DNA of 64,000 nucleotides from Butyriboletus loyo (Eukaryota > Basidiomycota > Agaricomycetes > Boletales > Boletaceae). The DNA is taken from positions 62,001-126,000 of the forward strand of contig JBBPSI010000007.1 in the NCBI GenBank assembly GCA_038093515.1, written 5' to 3'. The position numbers and the translations under genes are program-made. Shown here piece after piece: positions 11,031-24,022 of this stretch. The notes beneath the pieces are model-generated. The model was not told the DNA's origin and did no database searches. It saw only the letters and a program-made list of their open reading frames with translations. How positions within the stretch are numbered: the first letter of the stretch is position 1; each line of letters begins with the position of its first letter.

Positions 11031-13342
11031 CTAGCTATCCTCAGTGGAGTTCTCATCCACTGCCATGTCGTCCTTGGATGTCTCTGAGGTCCCGTTGCCA
11101 TTACTGGTACCAGATTCCATTGCCGCCACTCCGCTGTCAATCACCGACGGGGGCTCGTCAGTATCCATAGCGAGTGGTGTTTTGAGTGTTTGCGAAATCA
11201 GTGTGGTATGGCCACTCGGTCCAGCGCCGTGGGTCGAGCTGGCAGCACCAGCGCTGAGAATCCCGCCCCCGATCCCGAATCTCCTCATCTCCCCACTTTC
11301 GGTCTCGCTAGAGCGACTTCTACTCTCGCGCCCTCGATCTTTGTGGTTTGCGTAATTCCTTCTACCACCTTCTCCTTCATCATCTGAATCAGAAAGCTCG
11401 CCGTCCGCCTGAACACGCGAATCGAGTAAGCGCCGATGTCTTCGGCTGTCGGGTGGTATGAGGTCTTGGTCTTCATTCATGTCGTCCATCGCATCATCCA
11501 GAGGCATCTTTGGAATGTCTGACAAAGCGAATAAGTGAACATTATACAATAATTCGCTCCATACCTGTCATCTGCACACTCGGCGGACCCTTCAACTTTC
11601 GCAAGTTTTCCATCACGATATTCTTCACCCGCTCCAAGTATTCTGGAGTGTTCATATCCTCAGTGTTCGACGCCTTTACATCCAGTTCATAGTCCGGCCC
11701 AAAATACTCGTAGTATTCGTTGACCGGTATTTCTATCGGAGTCTCTGTCAGTCTCCACTTTATTGAGTTTGGATGCGTCGTTTCGTACCAGGTCCGAGCT
11801 CAACCCCGGCAGCCAATCCTGTCTCGTATGCCCACGCACGACTGACGTTGCGCATCGTATACCCCCCTCCCCCAAGAAGCAACAGTGGCTTGTTGAACGA
11901 CTTGACAAACTTGACGCAATTTGCGTGCCCTAGCGGATACTCAGTTTGCGATATGTATACCATGTCTTGAGGAACTTACCTCTCATAGAAAGATTGAGAC
12001 ATCCGAGCTTGTCTCCCGACAATGAATCCGTGCCGCATTGTAGCACAATGGCTGAAGGGTCATACGATTCCATAACCTGTCGTATTATCTGCATCGAATA
12101 AACATTTTGCAAACTGACAATCGTTCCAGTGTTGCTCACCGGCTCAAAGACAGATTTATAGTTCTCATCTGAGATACCGTCTCGCAATGGAAAGTTCAGA
12201 GCAAAATACTTTCCTTTCCCGATGCCTACATCCTGTTTGATTCATAGGAATCTTAAAAGCATAATCTCAAAGAGAAGATGCTTACACGCAGTTCACCTGT
12301 TCCAGGGAAATATTCACCATACTTGTGGAAACTGACCGTCATGACACGATCCGTAGTGTAGAATGCTTCTTCTACACCATCGCCGTGATGGACGTCGATG
12401 TCAATGTAGACCACACGAGTATGATACCTAATACATCGTCAAGGTTTGTTTGAGCTCTCGTCTAAAAGTATGAACAAACTGACCGAAGCAATTCCAGTAT
12501 GCCGAGGACGATATCTGCGGGGTTAGGTTAACCAACGTGCCGTCGGGGAAAAATATTTACAATTTACCGTTGACATAGCAAAAGCCACTAGCCTCACTCT
12601 TCTTTGCATGATGCAGTCCGCCAGCCCAGTTGATGGCAATATCACACTTGTCCCGGCTTAGGCGAGCGGCGCCCTCTAGCCCAGCGCATTAATCAAATGG
12701 AGCTCTCTGAACTGTAACTTGACTAACCCATAGAACCACCAGCAGATATAGAACAATAGTCAAAAAGCCCGTCAAAAACGGGGCAATCGTCACCAACATT
12801 GTCTATTACATGGCGGAACGTTAGAGCGTAGATGGGTTAACTGAAACGACCTTGTTGAACTTACATTTATGTTGTTCTTTAATATAAGAGTTCATGTTGT
12901 TGGGCGTTATTCTACTGAGAAAATCAACATACTCGTCAGAATGGAACTGGGTCATCTCGCGCTTCGTTGCGGGTTTTGCGCGCTATAACATGGGGAACAG
13001 GAAAAACGTCAGTCTCGAACAGGCACAGCTCTATACACTCACGAAAATTTCCATTTTCTTGTATAGTCCGTAGTTCATGACGAGGGAATGACACATCCGT
13101 ATTCGAGTCGGTTTCATCCTGGTAGCGGAAGCCATTCAGACCCGCACACGAAAAAGTACAGGACTTTGGGATACATACGGATGCCCAGGGCCATAGTGGA
13201 AGCCCCCGATGTCTGAGTCGAAAAAATAGCACTAGAAGCCAAGAAAGAATGATACTGGCCAATGCGTATGATGCAGGAAAAAAACACGTACGACCCGCTT
13301 TTTGGGGGCTTCGCCGTCAAGGGGCAACATACTCTCGGACAT
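11031..13342 (-). CDS. RPD3: Class I histone deacetylase RPD3/HDAC1
   Basis: Zinc-dependent lysine deacetylase acting on histone tails in Sin3-type complexes. After [17 protein letters not shown] the exons give [98 protein letters not shown] and [20 protein letters not shown], which hold the active-site histidines and zinc-binding Asp/His. [20 protein letters not shown] and [20 protein letters not shown] follow. The last exon (11031 to about 11530) is a low-complexity acidic/serine tail ending [11 protein letters not shown], typical of fungal Rpd3. I count at least ten introns of about 50-70 bases. Confidence 0.95.
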
Positions 13343-13571
13343 CTTCCACAACGTTGATGGACGAGGCTGGAGCAGTGACAAGCTATATGAGATCTAGAAT
13401 CCGGTGTGTTTCTGCGCGCTAGTTTCAATCAATCGGGTTGAATGCAATTACTCACGTGCACGACACATCTAAGATGGACGTTGCAACATCGCGCACTTAG
13501 TACCGAGGATGGATTGGATGGGACTACTAAAAAAACATGCTCGGTAATGTACGTTCGACAATCCACATCGA

Positions 13572-14413
13572 TCAAATTTTAGCTTTTCCTAGTGGAGCGG
13601 GACTTCCTTTGTACACCAAGGTGGAAGGAGCGAACCCGAAATCGTCTGGCAAAAAGATGCCCTGTGCAAGAGTCAGTGATAAGACACCGCGTAGTGGACG
13701 TGGAAGCGAACAATTTCCCCGGTTATTACGCGGACCTATGGTAATTTCAGAAACATGTGGGGGACTGACTTGAAGATTATGTCCTTACCATGGACCAATG
13801 ATGGACCGCGTGCAGTGCAGCAAACCATAACTCCACGGAAGCTGAGTCATTCAGAACATTTCGTGGGCTGATTTTCTCTTACCTCTCTGCCAAAGGTGGT
13901 TTCGAAGGTGTGCGGAAAGGGTGTCACAGCGTTCAAAGTGATGGCTTGATCGAGCGCAATCGAAGGGGATGTTTCAAGCTCTTTGAGACGTGATATCGCG
14001 GAGGCCAACGCGTCATGAGCTTCGGAAAGGTGGCTCTCCATGGGGGTGTTTCGGCTGCGTAGATCGTAAGACAAGACGAAGGGTTGACCTCCGACTACAC
14101 AGTCGATCAGGAGAATGAAATGATCCCGTGCATGGCGTAGATGTTTCCCTATTGGAGGCAGCATCAACGTTAAAGCGAGAATGGGATATACAGGCAATAG
14201 GATACCAATGGTTGAGCCCGGGAGATATTTGGACTGTACGGTAAGCTGATTGTTGTCAGTCAGGACATTATCGACGAGATCAAGCGCTTGCTGCAAAACG
14301 GTGGAAGAGACGAAAAGAAGCTCGGATAATTGTGACGAGTGTGGATTATGATCGGGGCCATTGGCATGGCTGGCGTCAGGCTTTGTCGATTCGGACATGG
14401 CTGACAAGGACAT
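13572..14413 (-). CDS. DinB-fold (YfiT-like) protein of unknown function
   Basis: The model starts MSLSAMSESTKPDASHANG and carries LQQALDLVDNVLTDNNQLTV, then QSKYLPGSTIG joined over an intron to KHLRHARDHFILLIDCVVGG. A later exon gives WFAALHAVHHWSM, and the last one GIFLPDDFGFAPSTLVYKGS to the stop at 13572. The pattern of one His in IGKHLRHARDH and paired His in HAVHHW matches the metal-binding triad of DinB/YfiT four-helix proteins. In bacteria these are metal-dependent thiol transferases or hydrolases; the fungal role is unknown. The middle splice positions are approximate. Confidence 0.65.
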
Positions 14414-14820
14414 GTCGAGATCGAGCGTTGTTGGATGTGTGTGTGATTGAAGTCTGGCAGATAAATAGGTGAACAGGGTCAATCAGGCAGTATATTTTCG
14501 TCGAGACAGATTCATGGGAGTTGTGTCTAACGACCACTGGGTAGCATATTCCTTAGCCAAATTTCGAACAGTCCACGAAACAAAGATAGGCTGCCCGAAC
14601 TCAAGGCAAGGAGATTCGTTCTACCAGAGATGCTCCCAAACCCACAGAGTGGTGGATCAGAGACAGGAAGATCGTCAACGAATCCACGTCCACCGTCGTC
14701 GTCGCTCTGGTCCTGACGTGGCCAAACTCAGCTCCCCTCTTTTCACATCCTGCTGACGTAAGCCAATCCTCGCGCCCATACCCGAGGTGAACTTGTTGGC
14801 ACTTTCTCTCCATCTACCAT
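14414..14820. other. Divergent intergenic region, DinB-like / LSC2
   Basis: About 400 bases between two divergent starts, so it should hold both promoters. A pyrimidine-rich stretch (cactttctctccatc) sits just before the LSC2 ATG, as often seen near fungal transcription starts. No other feature seen. Confidence 0.4.
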
Positions 14821-16503
14821 ATGCTTGCTTCAGTCAGAAAGACGGGCTCCGTTGCTCGTGTAAGTCCAACTTCACCCGGAAGCCCTCGCGTATCCTGACC
14901 ATGTTTCCAATTCGTTCACTCAAAGGCCGTCCGTGCTGGCCAACGCCGTTTTCTCTCTATACACGAGTACCAGTCCGTGAACCTCCTCAATGCAGTATGC
15001 GGGTACCTTCCTCTCTTTCACTCGGTTTGCTCACCTCACCTCTAGTATGGTATCCCGACTCCAAAGAGCATTGCCGCACAGAATCCCGACGAAGCTTTCA
15101 AGGTCGCAGATAATTTCGGTATGTCCTAGTCTCCCGGGCCCCCGTGAAAAGAAAGGGACCCACCCCTGTTCGTCTATAGGCACAAACAAACTGGTCATCA
15201 AGGCCCAGGTTCTTGCCGGCGGCCGAGGCAAGGGAACTTTTGACAACGGCTTCAAGGGAGGTGTGCACACTATTGACACGTATGTCCTTTTGTGTGCAGA
15301 CTTCGTCAATGCTGACTGTGTAATAGTCCTGAACAGGCGCGGGAAATTTCCAAGCAGATGATCGGTGCCAACTTGATCACGAAGCAAACTGGTTCTGCTG
15401 GCAGGATCTGTAAAGCTGTTGGTTCCATCCTCGGTGTCGAGTTCGTGCTGCTCATCTTTGTCAGGTTATGCTTGCCGAACGACGTGATCCCGCGCACGAG
15501 TACTACGTTGCAATCCTTAACGATCGTGTCACTCAGGGCCCTGTTTTGGTGGCGTCCAATCAAGGCGGGATGAACATCGAGGAAGTGGCCGAAAAGGACC
15601 CTCAGTCCATTATCACTACTCCAATCGATGCCGAGAAGGGCGTCGATCCTTTGGTCGCTTTGGAGCTTGCAAAGACACTCGGGTTCAAAGACGCAACAAC
15701 TCAGAAGGAAGCTGCGGATATTTTTGTGACATTATACAAGCTATTCAAAGACAAAGATGCTACCCAGATTGAGATTAACCCTATGGCCGAAACCACGGAC
15801 GGCCATGTTCTTTGGTAGGTCAGTACACCCACGCCTGTGTAATTCTGCTGGAACCTTGTTTTCCCAGCATGGATGCCAAACTTGGCTTTGACGATAACGC
15901 CGAGTTCCGGCAGAAGGATGTCTTCGACCTTCGTGACATTTCTCAAGAAGAGCCTTCCGAGGTTGAGGCACAAAAGGCCAATTTGAACTTCATCAAACTC
16001 GATGGTAGCATCGGCTGTTTGGTTAACGGTGCAGGTTTGGCCATGGCTACCATGGACGTGCTCTCGCTACACGGCGGAAATCCTGCTAATTTCCTCGATG
16101 TCGGAGGGTGAGGGGTGAACTTTCTGCATCATATAACAACGTTCATTTTGGGTGCAGTGGCGCTACCCCCGAGACCGTCAAGAAGGCGTTCCAGATCCTC
16201 CTGACTGACCCCAAGGTCAAGAGTATTTTCATCAATATCTTTGGGGGTATTATGAGGTGTGATTACATTGCCGAGGGTGTTATCCGTGCCACCAAGGAGC
16301 TCGGCCTCAGCATCCCACTGGTTGTTCGACTCAAGGGCACGAAGGAAGAAGAAGCGAAGCAGTATGTACCCATCCGTATCCTTGACAGCGCGAGATCCAC
16401 TGATCCTTTACCTAGGATGATCAAGGAATCTGGTCTTAAGATTATACCCTTTGATGACCTCGACACAGCTGCTGAGAAAGCTGTCGAGTTGGCACACGCG
16501 TAG
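14821..16503 (+). CDS. LSC2: Succinyl-CoA ligase beta subunit, mitochondrial
   Basis: TCA-cycle enzyme subunit that makes succinate and a nucleoside triphosphate from succinyl-Co[14 protein letters not shown] starts a mitochondrial presequence. Then come [32 protein letters not shown], and the ATP-grasp segment [20 protein letters not shown]. Further blocks are [56 protein letters not shown] joined to [34 protein letters not shown] and the CoA-ligase part [20 protein letters not shown]. The last exon is [20 protein letters not shown] to the stop at 16503. At least eight short introns are present, and the frame is intact throughout. Confidence 0.95.
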
Positions 16504-16664
16504 AGACTAGAATTTGACATAGAGTATCTTTCTCCCCCTCTTAATGATTACTGTCATCTTGCATACGTCAATCTTCTGTGGTGAACAGGTTAAAGTTGCA
16601 TTCAAAAGGAACAGAAATATCAATATATCAACCAATTGGACGTATGTAATGCGAGCACAGGTTT

Positions 16665-19600
16665 TCACCATGTTGGCCGAGAGAAAGGAACATGCGTGTA
16701 CACGGGTTGTGGAGGAATATGACTTTGTGAATGGGATGGTTGCTGCATATGAGGGACAACAGACATGCCCTCTGAACGGTCCTGTCTGCGTTCTGGGGGA
16801 CCAGAATTCATGTACGGAGGACGGTGCCCAGGGGCAATCATCGCAGGTGGGTGCATCAGCACTGGGCTACCATTATACATTGGTACATTCGTTGGTGCGC
16901 TAGGATGCATGACTGGACTCATAATTGGCATTCCGCGCGGACGTGGCGGCGCTGAGCCAGTTGGTGGCATATTTTGGGGAGAGAGACCAGAAGGGTAAAC
17001 GGGATGGACCGATGTTGGCGCGGGATATGCTACCATTTGGGTAGGGTAAGGTGAAGGGACAGGCCGTACCCCATTATTGTTCTGGGAGGTCTGCATATGT
17101 ACCCACATCGGCTGGTTGTATAGTTGAGGGTGTCCGTTCATAGGGACCCGCGGTATGGGGCTTGGCGCGGTGGGAGGATACAGCACAGTAGGACTCGGGG
17201 AGTGGGCAAGCATTGGCGACGGGAACGCAGAAAAGTGGGGTCGTATGGCAGTACCAGGAGCCTGAAGAGGGGTTGGATAGTTGAAGGTCGGAGGGCGGGT
17301 GATTGGGCCATTGGCAGCGGATGGCGACAAAGGTGGAGGACGGTGGGATGGTACATTGGAGGGGGTCGGAACTTGCTGGAATGCACGGGTTACATCGTGA
17401 AGAGATATTTTCGAAGCAACTGCAGCGCTGGTTGGTGGTGGCGTTTCACCGTCCTCGGACTTGACTTCTTGGATAGTGAAGGGTAATGCAGTGAGGTCGT
17501 CAGCGATACCTTCCAAGGAGTTTACAGCAGACATTTGTTCTTTGTCTGCGGTTTGAGACCAGACAGCCCTAAGATGATCAGGGTCAGGTGCCCTGGCAGG
17601 TGAATCCTTGCTAGAGAAGCTCAATGGCGACTTTGTCCAGGGAGTACTGAAGGATGTGGATGCTGGGGTACGCAGCGATCGTTCAGTCTAATAACATACA
17701 TAAGCTAAGAACAATGTTGTGAATCAGTTTGAACATACAGATTCCTCTGAGACTTTGCCGTCTGCTTGTGTAATCAAGCTCAGGGTAGGAAGTTGCATGT
17801 CGCGGTTTGCTTCATCGACACTAGGACTTGCAATTGCAGTAGACCCCCTGGATTCCGAGGGGACCGTTGCCGGTGAGGCGTCGACAATCGACGAGGACAA
17901 GAGCATACTCGATTCCGGTTGAGGAACTTGTATACCTTCCTCCAACTCACTGGCTACTGTAAAATTAACAGTAGCCTTGGAGTCTTGGTAAGATGAACTG
18001 GGATCACGATAAAACCCAACGACTGAGCCTGCTGGCAACTTTGGCTGTATCCTCTGGCGCGCCAAGTAGGATTCTGATTTTGCGGACATTTCTTGTGCAA
18101 CCGCGAGCTCAGAGGGAAGTGCTGTAAGTTCTGGAGGTGGAGAACAACTTGTGACATTTAAAGTAAGCGGTGTTTCCTCTGGAAGCGCGGTTTTCTGGGT
18201 CGTGGAGGAGGGAGCGGGTCCCCTGCGCCATGTGGGAAGGCTGTCGACTGCCTTCGAACGTCCAGGTGCTGTACTGATTTTATGAAATCCAGAAGGCAGG
18301 TTAACCTTGGGTAGAGAAGCGGAGTGCGTGCGGGTGGCCCTCGGCAATTGAACTCTATACCTAAGTTTACTACCTTTGCCTGGAAGGGGACGCTTGAACA
18401 GAATCTCGTTCACCGACAAATCTCGCTTGTTCATCCCGTCAACAGGTGGGTTCCAAGATAAGGTGTCAAAGCGAACATGACTAGACGAGTTTTTCAGTAG
18501 GTGTAGTTGCCGCTTAGGAACTGCGTCAATTGGCCGAAAAGTTGTAGGCAAATTGACAACAAGAGAAACTGGTCGAGGGGAACGGGGGGGATCGCAGCCA
18601 GTGATGCCAGAAACTTCTTGATTTAAATCTGGCTGAAGTTGTCTCAGGGCTGGAGGCAACCATTTGGCGTCTTTCGACAGGGTCTTGGTTGAGGTCGGAG
18701 GTTCCAGTACCCGGACTTTCGGTTTAGCAGTACAGGCACGCCAATCCATAGGTTCATTTGATGAAGCCCCCCTTCCTACATCAACTTGCATATTATCCAA
18801 GGCACCCTTGATACGGGACATGGCGTCGTCCAAGGCCGACATTGTGACTTGTCGAAAAGGCGCTGGGCCTTTACTAAGACGATGATGAGAAACCGTTGGG
18901 GATGGATGGCTCCGTGCAAAAGTGTGTGCACCGTTGGGCCCAGTAAACCTATGAGAATCATGTTCCCTCATCCCTTGGGTTGGTGCAGTTGGGATCGAAG
19001 AGGAAGGAACCTGGATCTGCTCACTTGAAGGGAGAGCATATGCTTCCGGGACGATGGGAAGAGTGTGACGTTCGGAAGATGGCGAAGTAATGGTTTTGGC
19101 ATCGAGAGCATGCGGAGGAGCATCTTCAAAGAAATCACTGGCGACCGGTCGTACAGGGAATGAATGACGGTCAGAAGATGAGGGTAAATAGGATGAGGGT
19201 GTTGGTGTCACCGATGCCAGCGGAGCCTGCTCGCTGCCGCCTACAAATTTACCAAGATCGGAAAAATCAACAACCTCGAGGTTATCGTCGGCAAGGACAT
19301 TAGATGCTTCTTGGAACATCGGAGGTGAAAGAGCTGGGAGCTGTTGTGGTTGGAGCCGTGTCTTGCTGCGCCACGAATCAACCTGTTCTGAAGGCGGGAA
19401 GGGCTCATTTCCGGAGGTGGTACTCGAGCGTGAAACCTTAGTGTCACGTTGCGGATGTGCAACAGGCTTCAGTGAAGGCTGCCGCTCGTTAGCATTGTCC
19501 TGAGTAACTTCAGAAGATCCATGGGCTTCGGGGTCGGTAACGAGCTGATTCTCGTCCTGCGCAGAAGTGACGGCCTGCCGAATAATCTCTTCAGCAGCGG

Positions 19601-21757
19601 CTTTCTAAGACGTTGGATGAGTTAGCCGTATCGTAGTTTGTGCAAAAGGGACTCACCTGGGCCTGCATCATTCGTGCTTCAAGTTCGGTTGCCTTCTTTC
19701 TCGCGCGTTCTTTCTCTTTTTCACGTTCTTCCTCCTCCAATTGCCGCCTCTGTTTTGCGCGCTCCGCAGATATATGCATAGCGGTTTTGTGTACTCCTTC
19801 GATGTCCAGGACTGATGAGGTACCCGATAGTTGTCCCCCGGGAGTAGTTGCATGGGATGCACCCGGTAACTGGGAAACCCTAGAAGCTTGGGTCGATACG
19901 TTTGCGGGAAGGACGGACAACTGTTGAAAAGGAGAATCTCGTGCTTGAGATCTCCGGGAGAACGGGACATCCGAAGAATGAGATGACCCTTGCTGTTGAC
20001 TATCAGGGATTGAACTAGCAAAGGAAGCACTTGAGAGTCGGCGAGGTCGTTTCTCGCCAATACCGCGGGAATCGTGAAAAGATCCTGATAGGCCACCAGG
20101 GTCTCTAGGTCTAACCTTGTTCTGACCATAGTCGCCTCCGGGAGCATGTAGACCAGCATCACGCTCCACGTTCCGTCTACCTATGAAATCCCCAGGGTAG
20201 TTCCTTGATGACTGCGCCAAAGTATCATGAGCCCCCTCAGAAGGTTTCTGTAATAGGTGCACAGGATGTACCGGACTATGAGGGGGAAAATCCCTGATAA
20301 AGCGAGGTTCAGCAGGTGAAAGAGCGGGCTCTCCGTGAGCATTCCGCCTTGAAAACCCGAGGCTGGAACCAAGTCGATTTGGAAAATGGGGACTGGTGTA
20401 AGGCTCTAACCTATTGGAACGCTCATTGAAAAGTACCCTTGACCCCTCCACCGAGGAATGGCCGGGTTGGGATGGAGTAGGAGAAACCGATATGTGTTGG
20501 GAAGACCGACTGGGCAAATCCCTTTGAAGCACGATAGGTGACTGCCTGGTACGAGGCCAGCTACGATCAAAATCATCTGCAAACCTCTCTTCTTTGCGGA
20601 CGGGCTCAGTGGACACATGGTCAGTGGTTGAGATGGGAGTTTCTCCATCCACAGGGATGGTTGTGGTACTCGCGGCCTGTGGCTGTCCGGTAACGGATGG
20701 TGCTACTTTGTACTGTCGACCATCCTCGAACTCGATGACATTGTCCAGGAAGTTGTCGTCATCTTCCTCCATCTAGGAATGGTCAAATGAGAGTACCACC
20801 GGATAAATGATGACGGACCTCATCCCAATGATGGGCATTCGGATCAAGGTGTACGCCCCTGAACGCATCAGCTTCCTGGGGCGGTACTCGATGAGGATCC
20901 TCGGGCTTTGGCTCCTCGGGTTTAATGATGCGTCCTGTGGATGAAAGATGAGCATCTTTGTGCCGACGGACTTGACAACTGGTGAGCAACTGGCCTTGAG
21001 CAACCTCAGCCGCGGTAGGGAAATCACTGCGTGCAGTGCTGTCAGAGGTTACGGGAAGAGGCTTTGCGTTTCCCCAAGCAGGTTTTGCGGAGGTATCCTT
21101 CTTGACCAGGGGAGACGACGAGGTCATGGCATTCCTTGGTTGGGGCTGTATGACCTTTCCAGCATGGGGGAACTGGGGGGCTGCAGGTGTTGATGTAGGC
21201 GGCTGGGGTGGTGGTGCATTCGACGAACCCGATGGCGTGGTAGAGACGGGTGGAGTAGCAGAGGAAGGGCGGGACCAACCTGGACCAGTAGTTGTGGATA
21301 ATTGGGCGGTTGACGTGAGCTTGGCAGTCACTAGCTTGGAATGCGAAGTAGATGACTGAGGGGCAGGCCGTGCTGTTGGGAGACGTGAGACAGACCAACA
21401 AAATAAGGATGAAGAGGACATACGGGCAGGGCTACCAGTCTTGGCAGCTGTAGCGAGGCTAGCGACAGCAGAGGCTGCAGCAGAGGAGGTAGAGTGTTTC
21501 TGGAGAAATTTCTTGTTTATGTTGACCGCGTTAAACCTCTTGGGGTGAGGAATGGCGAAGGGGGAGTAGGTTGCGGACGATAGAGGAGCAGGAGGGGCGT
21601 GATCTGGGGTGGAGTTGGTGCACGGTTGTTCCGGGTTCGGTGCCGGGGATTGTGCACAGGCGTGCAAAGGTTCTCCGGTGGGGGGACGAGTCACTGCCTC
21701 GGGTCCATCTTGCGACGGTTCGGATGGTACGAGCTCTGCTTTGTCGGTATTGGCCAT
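16665..21757 (-). CDS. Very large Ser/Pro-rich disordered protein with BAT2-N-like start
   Basis: Four long exons joined by three short introns give a protein of roughly 1,600 residues. Exon 1 (20819-21757) starts MANTDKAELVPSEPSQDG and has PHPKRFNAVNINKKFLQKHS, then a stretch ending GPGWSRPSSATPP. It splices over 46 bases from HHWDE to MEEDDDNFLDNVIEFEDGRQ. Exon 2 includes a coiled coil (EEEEREKEKERARKKATELE). Exon 3 is very serine/proline rich. Exon 4 includes DHLRAVWSQTADKEQMSAVN, then a proline/methionine/asparagine-rich tail ending VYTHVPFSRPTW. The N-terminal NAVNINKKF plus GPGWSRPSS arrangement recalls the BAT2/PRRC2 N-terminal region of RNA-associated animal proteins; that is a suggestion only. 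Function unknown. Confidence 0.7.
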
Positions 21758-21986
21758 AAACGCGCCCCAGGACGCTGATCGTTGAGCTTGACGGAGAAGA
21801 AGGCGTGTCGGTGACGAGTGGGACGTTGAGGTGTCGAGGAGGCTGGTCGTTTGTCCTCGCGAGACGATGTGCTGAGCGGCGCGCTGGTCGAGTTTGGTGC
21901 TCGCTGCAGCAGATGAAATTGCACGCGGCGGGGTGACCGACGTGTCTCCTTTTTTGGGCAGGGTGCTACTACACGCTCGTACATCT

Positions 21987-22793
21987 CTACATCTCCATCA
22001 TCTCCCTCTCCTTCGTCTCCAGTCGCTCCACCTCCCCCTCCAGCGCGATATTTGCCATCTCAATCTGCAAGATGCTCGACAAAAGCTCAGTCCACCTCGT
22101 CTCCAGTGTCGTCAGTTGTGCACCGTAGCGCGTCTGGCAACCGGCCATCAGCGACCAATCTCCCCGACCAATCTGTATGGGCGCACCTGCGAGTTCTTCC
22201 GCTCTCTGTTCACCTCGGTCGTGAGCTGTTTCAATTCTTCGAGCGCTCTCTCGGATTGCTTGGCCGTCTCCTCCAACAAGTAATTGTTTATGCGCCAAGC
22301 ATTCTGACCATACGTTTGTAGGAGCGCAAGGTTGGTATATCTGACAACACCGTGAATCGAGGCACGGCCATTCTGCAAGTGACAGGACAGACCGCAAGCG
22401 CTGGTGCTCAAGTTGAGCATGTGCATTTCGAAGGGCTTCCCGCCACTCCTCATCAGTTCCTGGTGATGATGTAGGCGCAGGTAGTTGATACCTCACAGTG
22501 TCCAGTGGAGGCAGGGGCTGGTGAGCCTCTACACGCGCGAGCTCCGCAGCCAGTAGGGGATTGTTCTATGTCGTGTGTAGCTGAGGTTCACGGAACCGAG
22601 AGGAGATTTCTACACCCACCTTGAACAACTCAAACGGAGGTAGGACGAGGGGATGTATGGTCTGCGGGGGCTTGGGCTCACGCGCCAGCTCCTTGTCGAC
22701 CTTTTCTTTGAGGATGGGATACTGCTCGAGGTCATTGTCGTAGTACGGAAGTGAATCGAAGAGCACTGTTTTGTCGTCAGTGAGCGAGGCCAT
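21987..22793 (-). CDS. BCAS2/SPF27 family pre-mRNA splicing factor
   Basis: Component of the Prp19/NineTeen complex of the spliceosome (Cwf7 in fission yeast). MASLTDDKTVLFDSLPYYDN starts a typical N-terminus, followed by DLEQYPILKEKVDKELAREP and LVLPPFELFK. An intron then leads to NNPLLAAELARVEAHQPLPP and PAPTSSPGTDEEWREALRNA. Downstream exons give a long coiled coil ending EMANIALEGEVERLETKERE before the stop at 21987. Small introns occur around 22.2-22.4 kb. The start codon lies 61 bases from that of the complex I gene on the other strand. Confidence 0.9.
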
Positions 22794-22854
22794 GGTAAAG
22801 TTGCGTCGTAAATTCCTACTCCGACCAATCCGTTCTACCAACCACAACCACCCG

Positions 22855-23907
22855 ATGTCCTTGCGGGCAACTATCCGCGCAGCTGGCGTCCTCAGACACT
22901 CCAGCATTCTCTTGCGGCGCAGCATCCAGTCCTCATCCTCGTCCAGAGGTACCCACTTGCTTCTAATCCTCGGGCTACTCTCATCCTTGTCCAGCTTCCG
23001 TCCCTCCGTTCACCGAGCCTACTTCTCCCAACCCAACAGCAACAAAGTATGCGCAGACCACAGAGTCACTGCACACTTACGGCTCGTATTTGACTCAGTG
23101 CCTCCCAAAGTTCATCCAACAGTTTTCAGTCCTCAAGGATGAGCTTATCCTTCACGTTGCACCCTCGGCGATAGTTCCTGTTCTGACCTTCTTGCGAGAC
23201 CACTCCCAGTGCCAATTCAAGAGCGTCGTTGATATTACTGCAGTGGATTTCCCTGAAAGAGAGAAGCGCTTCGAGGTTGTATACAACTTGCTCAGCATCA
23301 AACACGCCGGTAGGATTCGGGTAAAGACGTATGCCGGGGAGGCCGACCCTGTACCAAGCGTTGTCTCTGTCTTCCGTGGTGCTGATTGGTATGAGAGGGA
23401 GGTATGGGACATGTTTGGCGTGTTCTTTTCCGGTCATCCAGACCTGTAAGTTCCTCACGCGCAGCATCTCCGTCCGTTGTTCACTGGATTCCTAGACGTC
23501 GCATATTGACAGATTATGGTCGGTGAATCAAGTTCGCCTTATTTCTCATGCTGGACTTATCTGTGCAGGCTTCGAAGGACACCCCTTACGCAAAGATTTT
23601 CCCCTGACAGTAAGTCAAAACATGATCCCGTAAATTATGATTCCAAGACCTTGGTTAGGGGTACTCGGAGGTCCGCTACGATGAGGAGCGGAAACGTGTT
23701 GTTTACGAACCACTGCAGCTTACGCAGGCATTCCGGTGATTTCTTGCTTTCATACGTGTGCCATCGGTTTTCCTCATCATATCCTTGCGCAGGAACTTCG
23801 AATCACTCTCACCTTGGGAGCAAGTTGGAGCTGGCACTACACCCATTAGACCCGCAGACCTCAAACCCGTTCCTCCCCCAAAGCCAGAGGAATCACCAAA
23901 GAAGTGA
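22855..23907 (+). CDS. NADH:ubiquinone oxidoreductase 30-kDa subunit (NDUFS3)
   Basis: Peripheral-arm subunit of mitochondrial complex I. MSLRATIRAAGVLRHSSILL is a classical arginine-rich presequence. After the first intron the frame reads SVPPFTEPTSPNPTATKYAQ, then [60 protein letters not shown] and ERKRVVYEPLQLTQAFRNFE. The signature ERE(V/I)WDMFGV and the [15 protein letters not shown] block identify the family. The end, PPPKPEESPKK, stops at 23907. Four introns of about 50-75 bases. Confidence 0.95.
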
Positions 23908-24022
23908 AGAAATCACCTCATCCATAGCAACGTTGCTTTTCGCTGGACATCGATACACTTGCTAATGCATGAGAGAGTGCTACCCATGACATAGATGGTT
24001 CTGACGCATTGTCTGAGCATGC

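Noticed and set aside
13537..13773. 78-codon + strand frame
   Set aside because: Antisense to the last exon of the DinB-like gene (stop at 13572).
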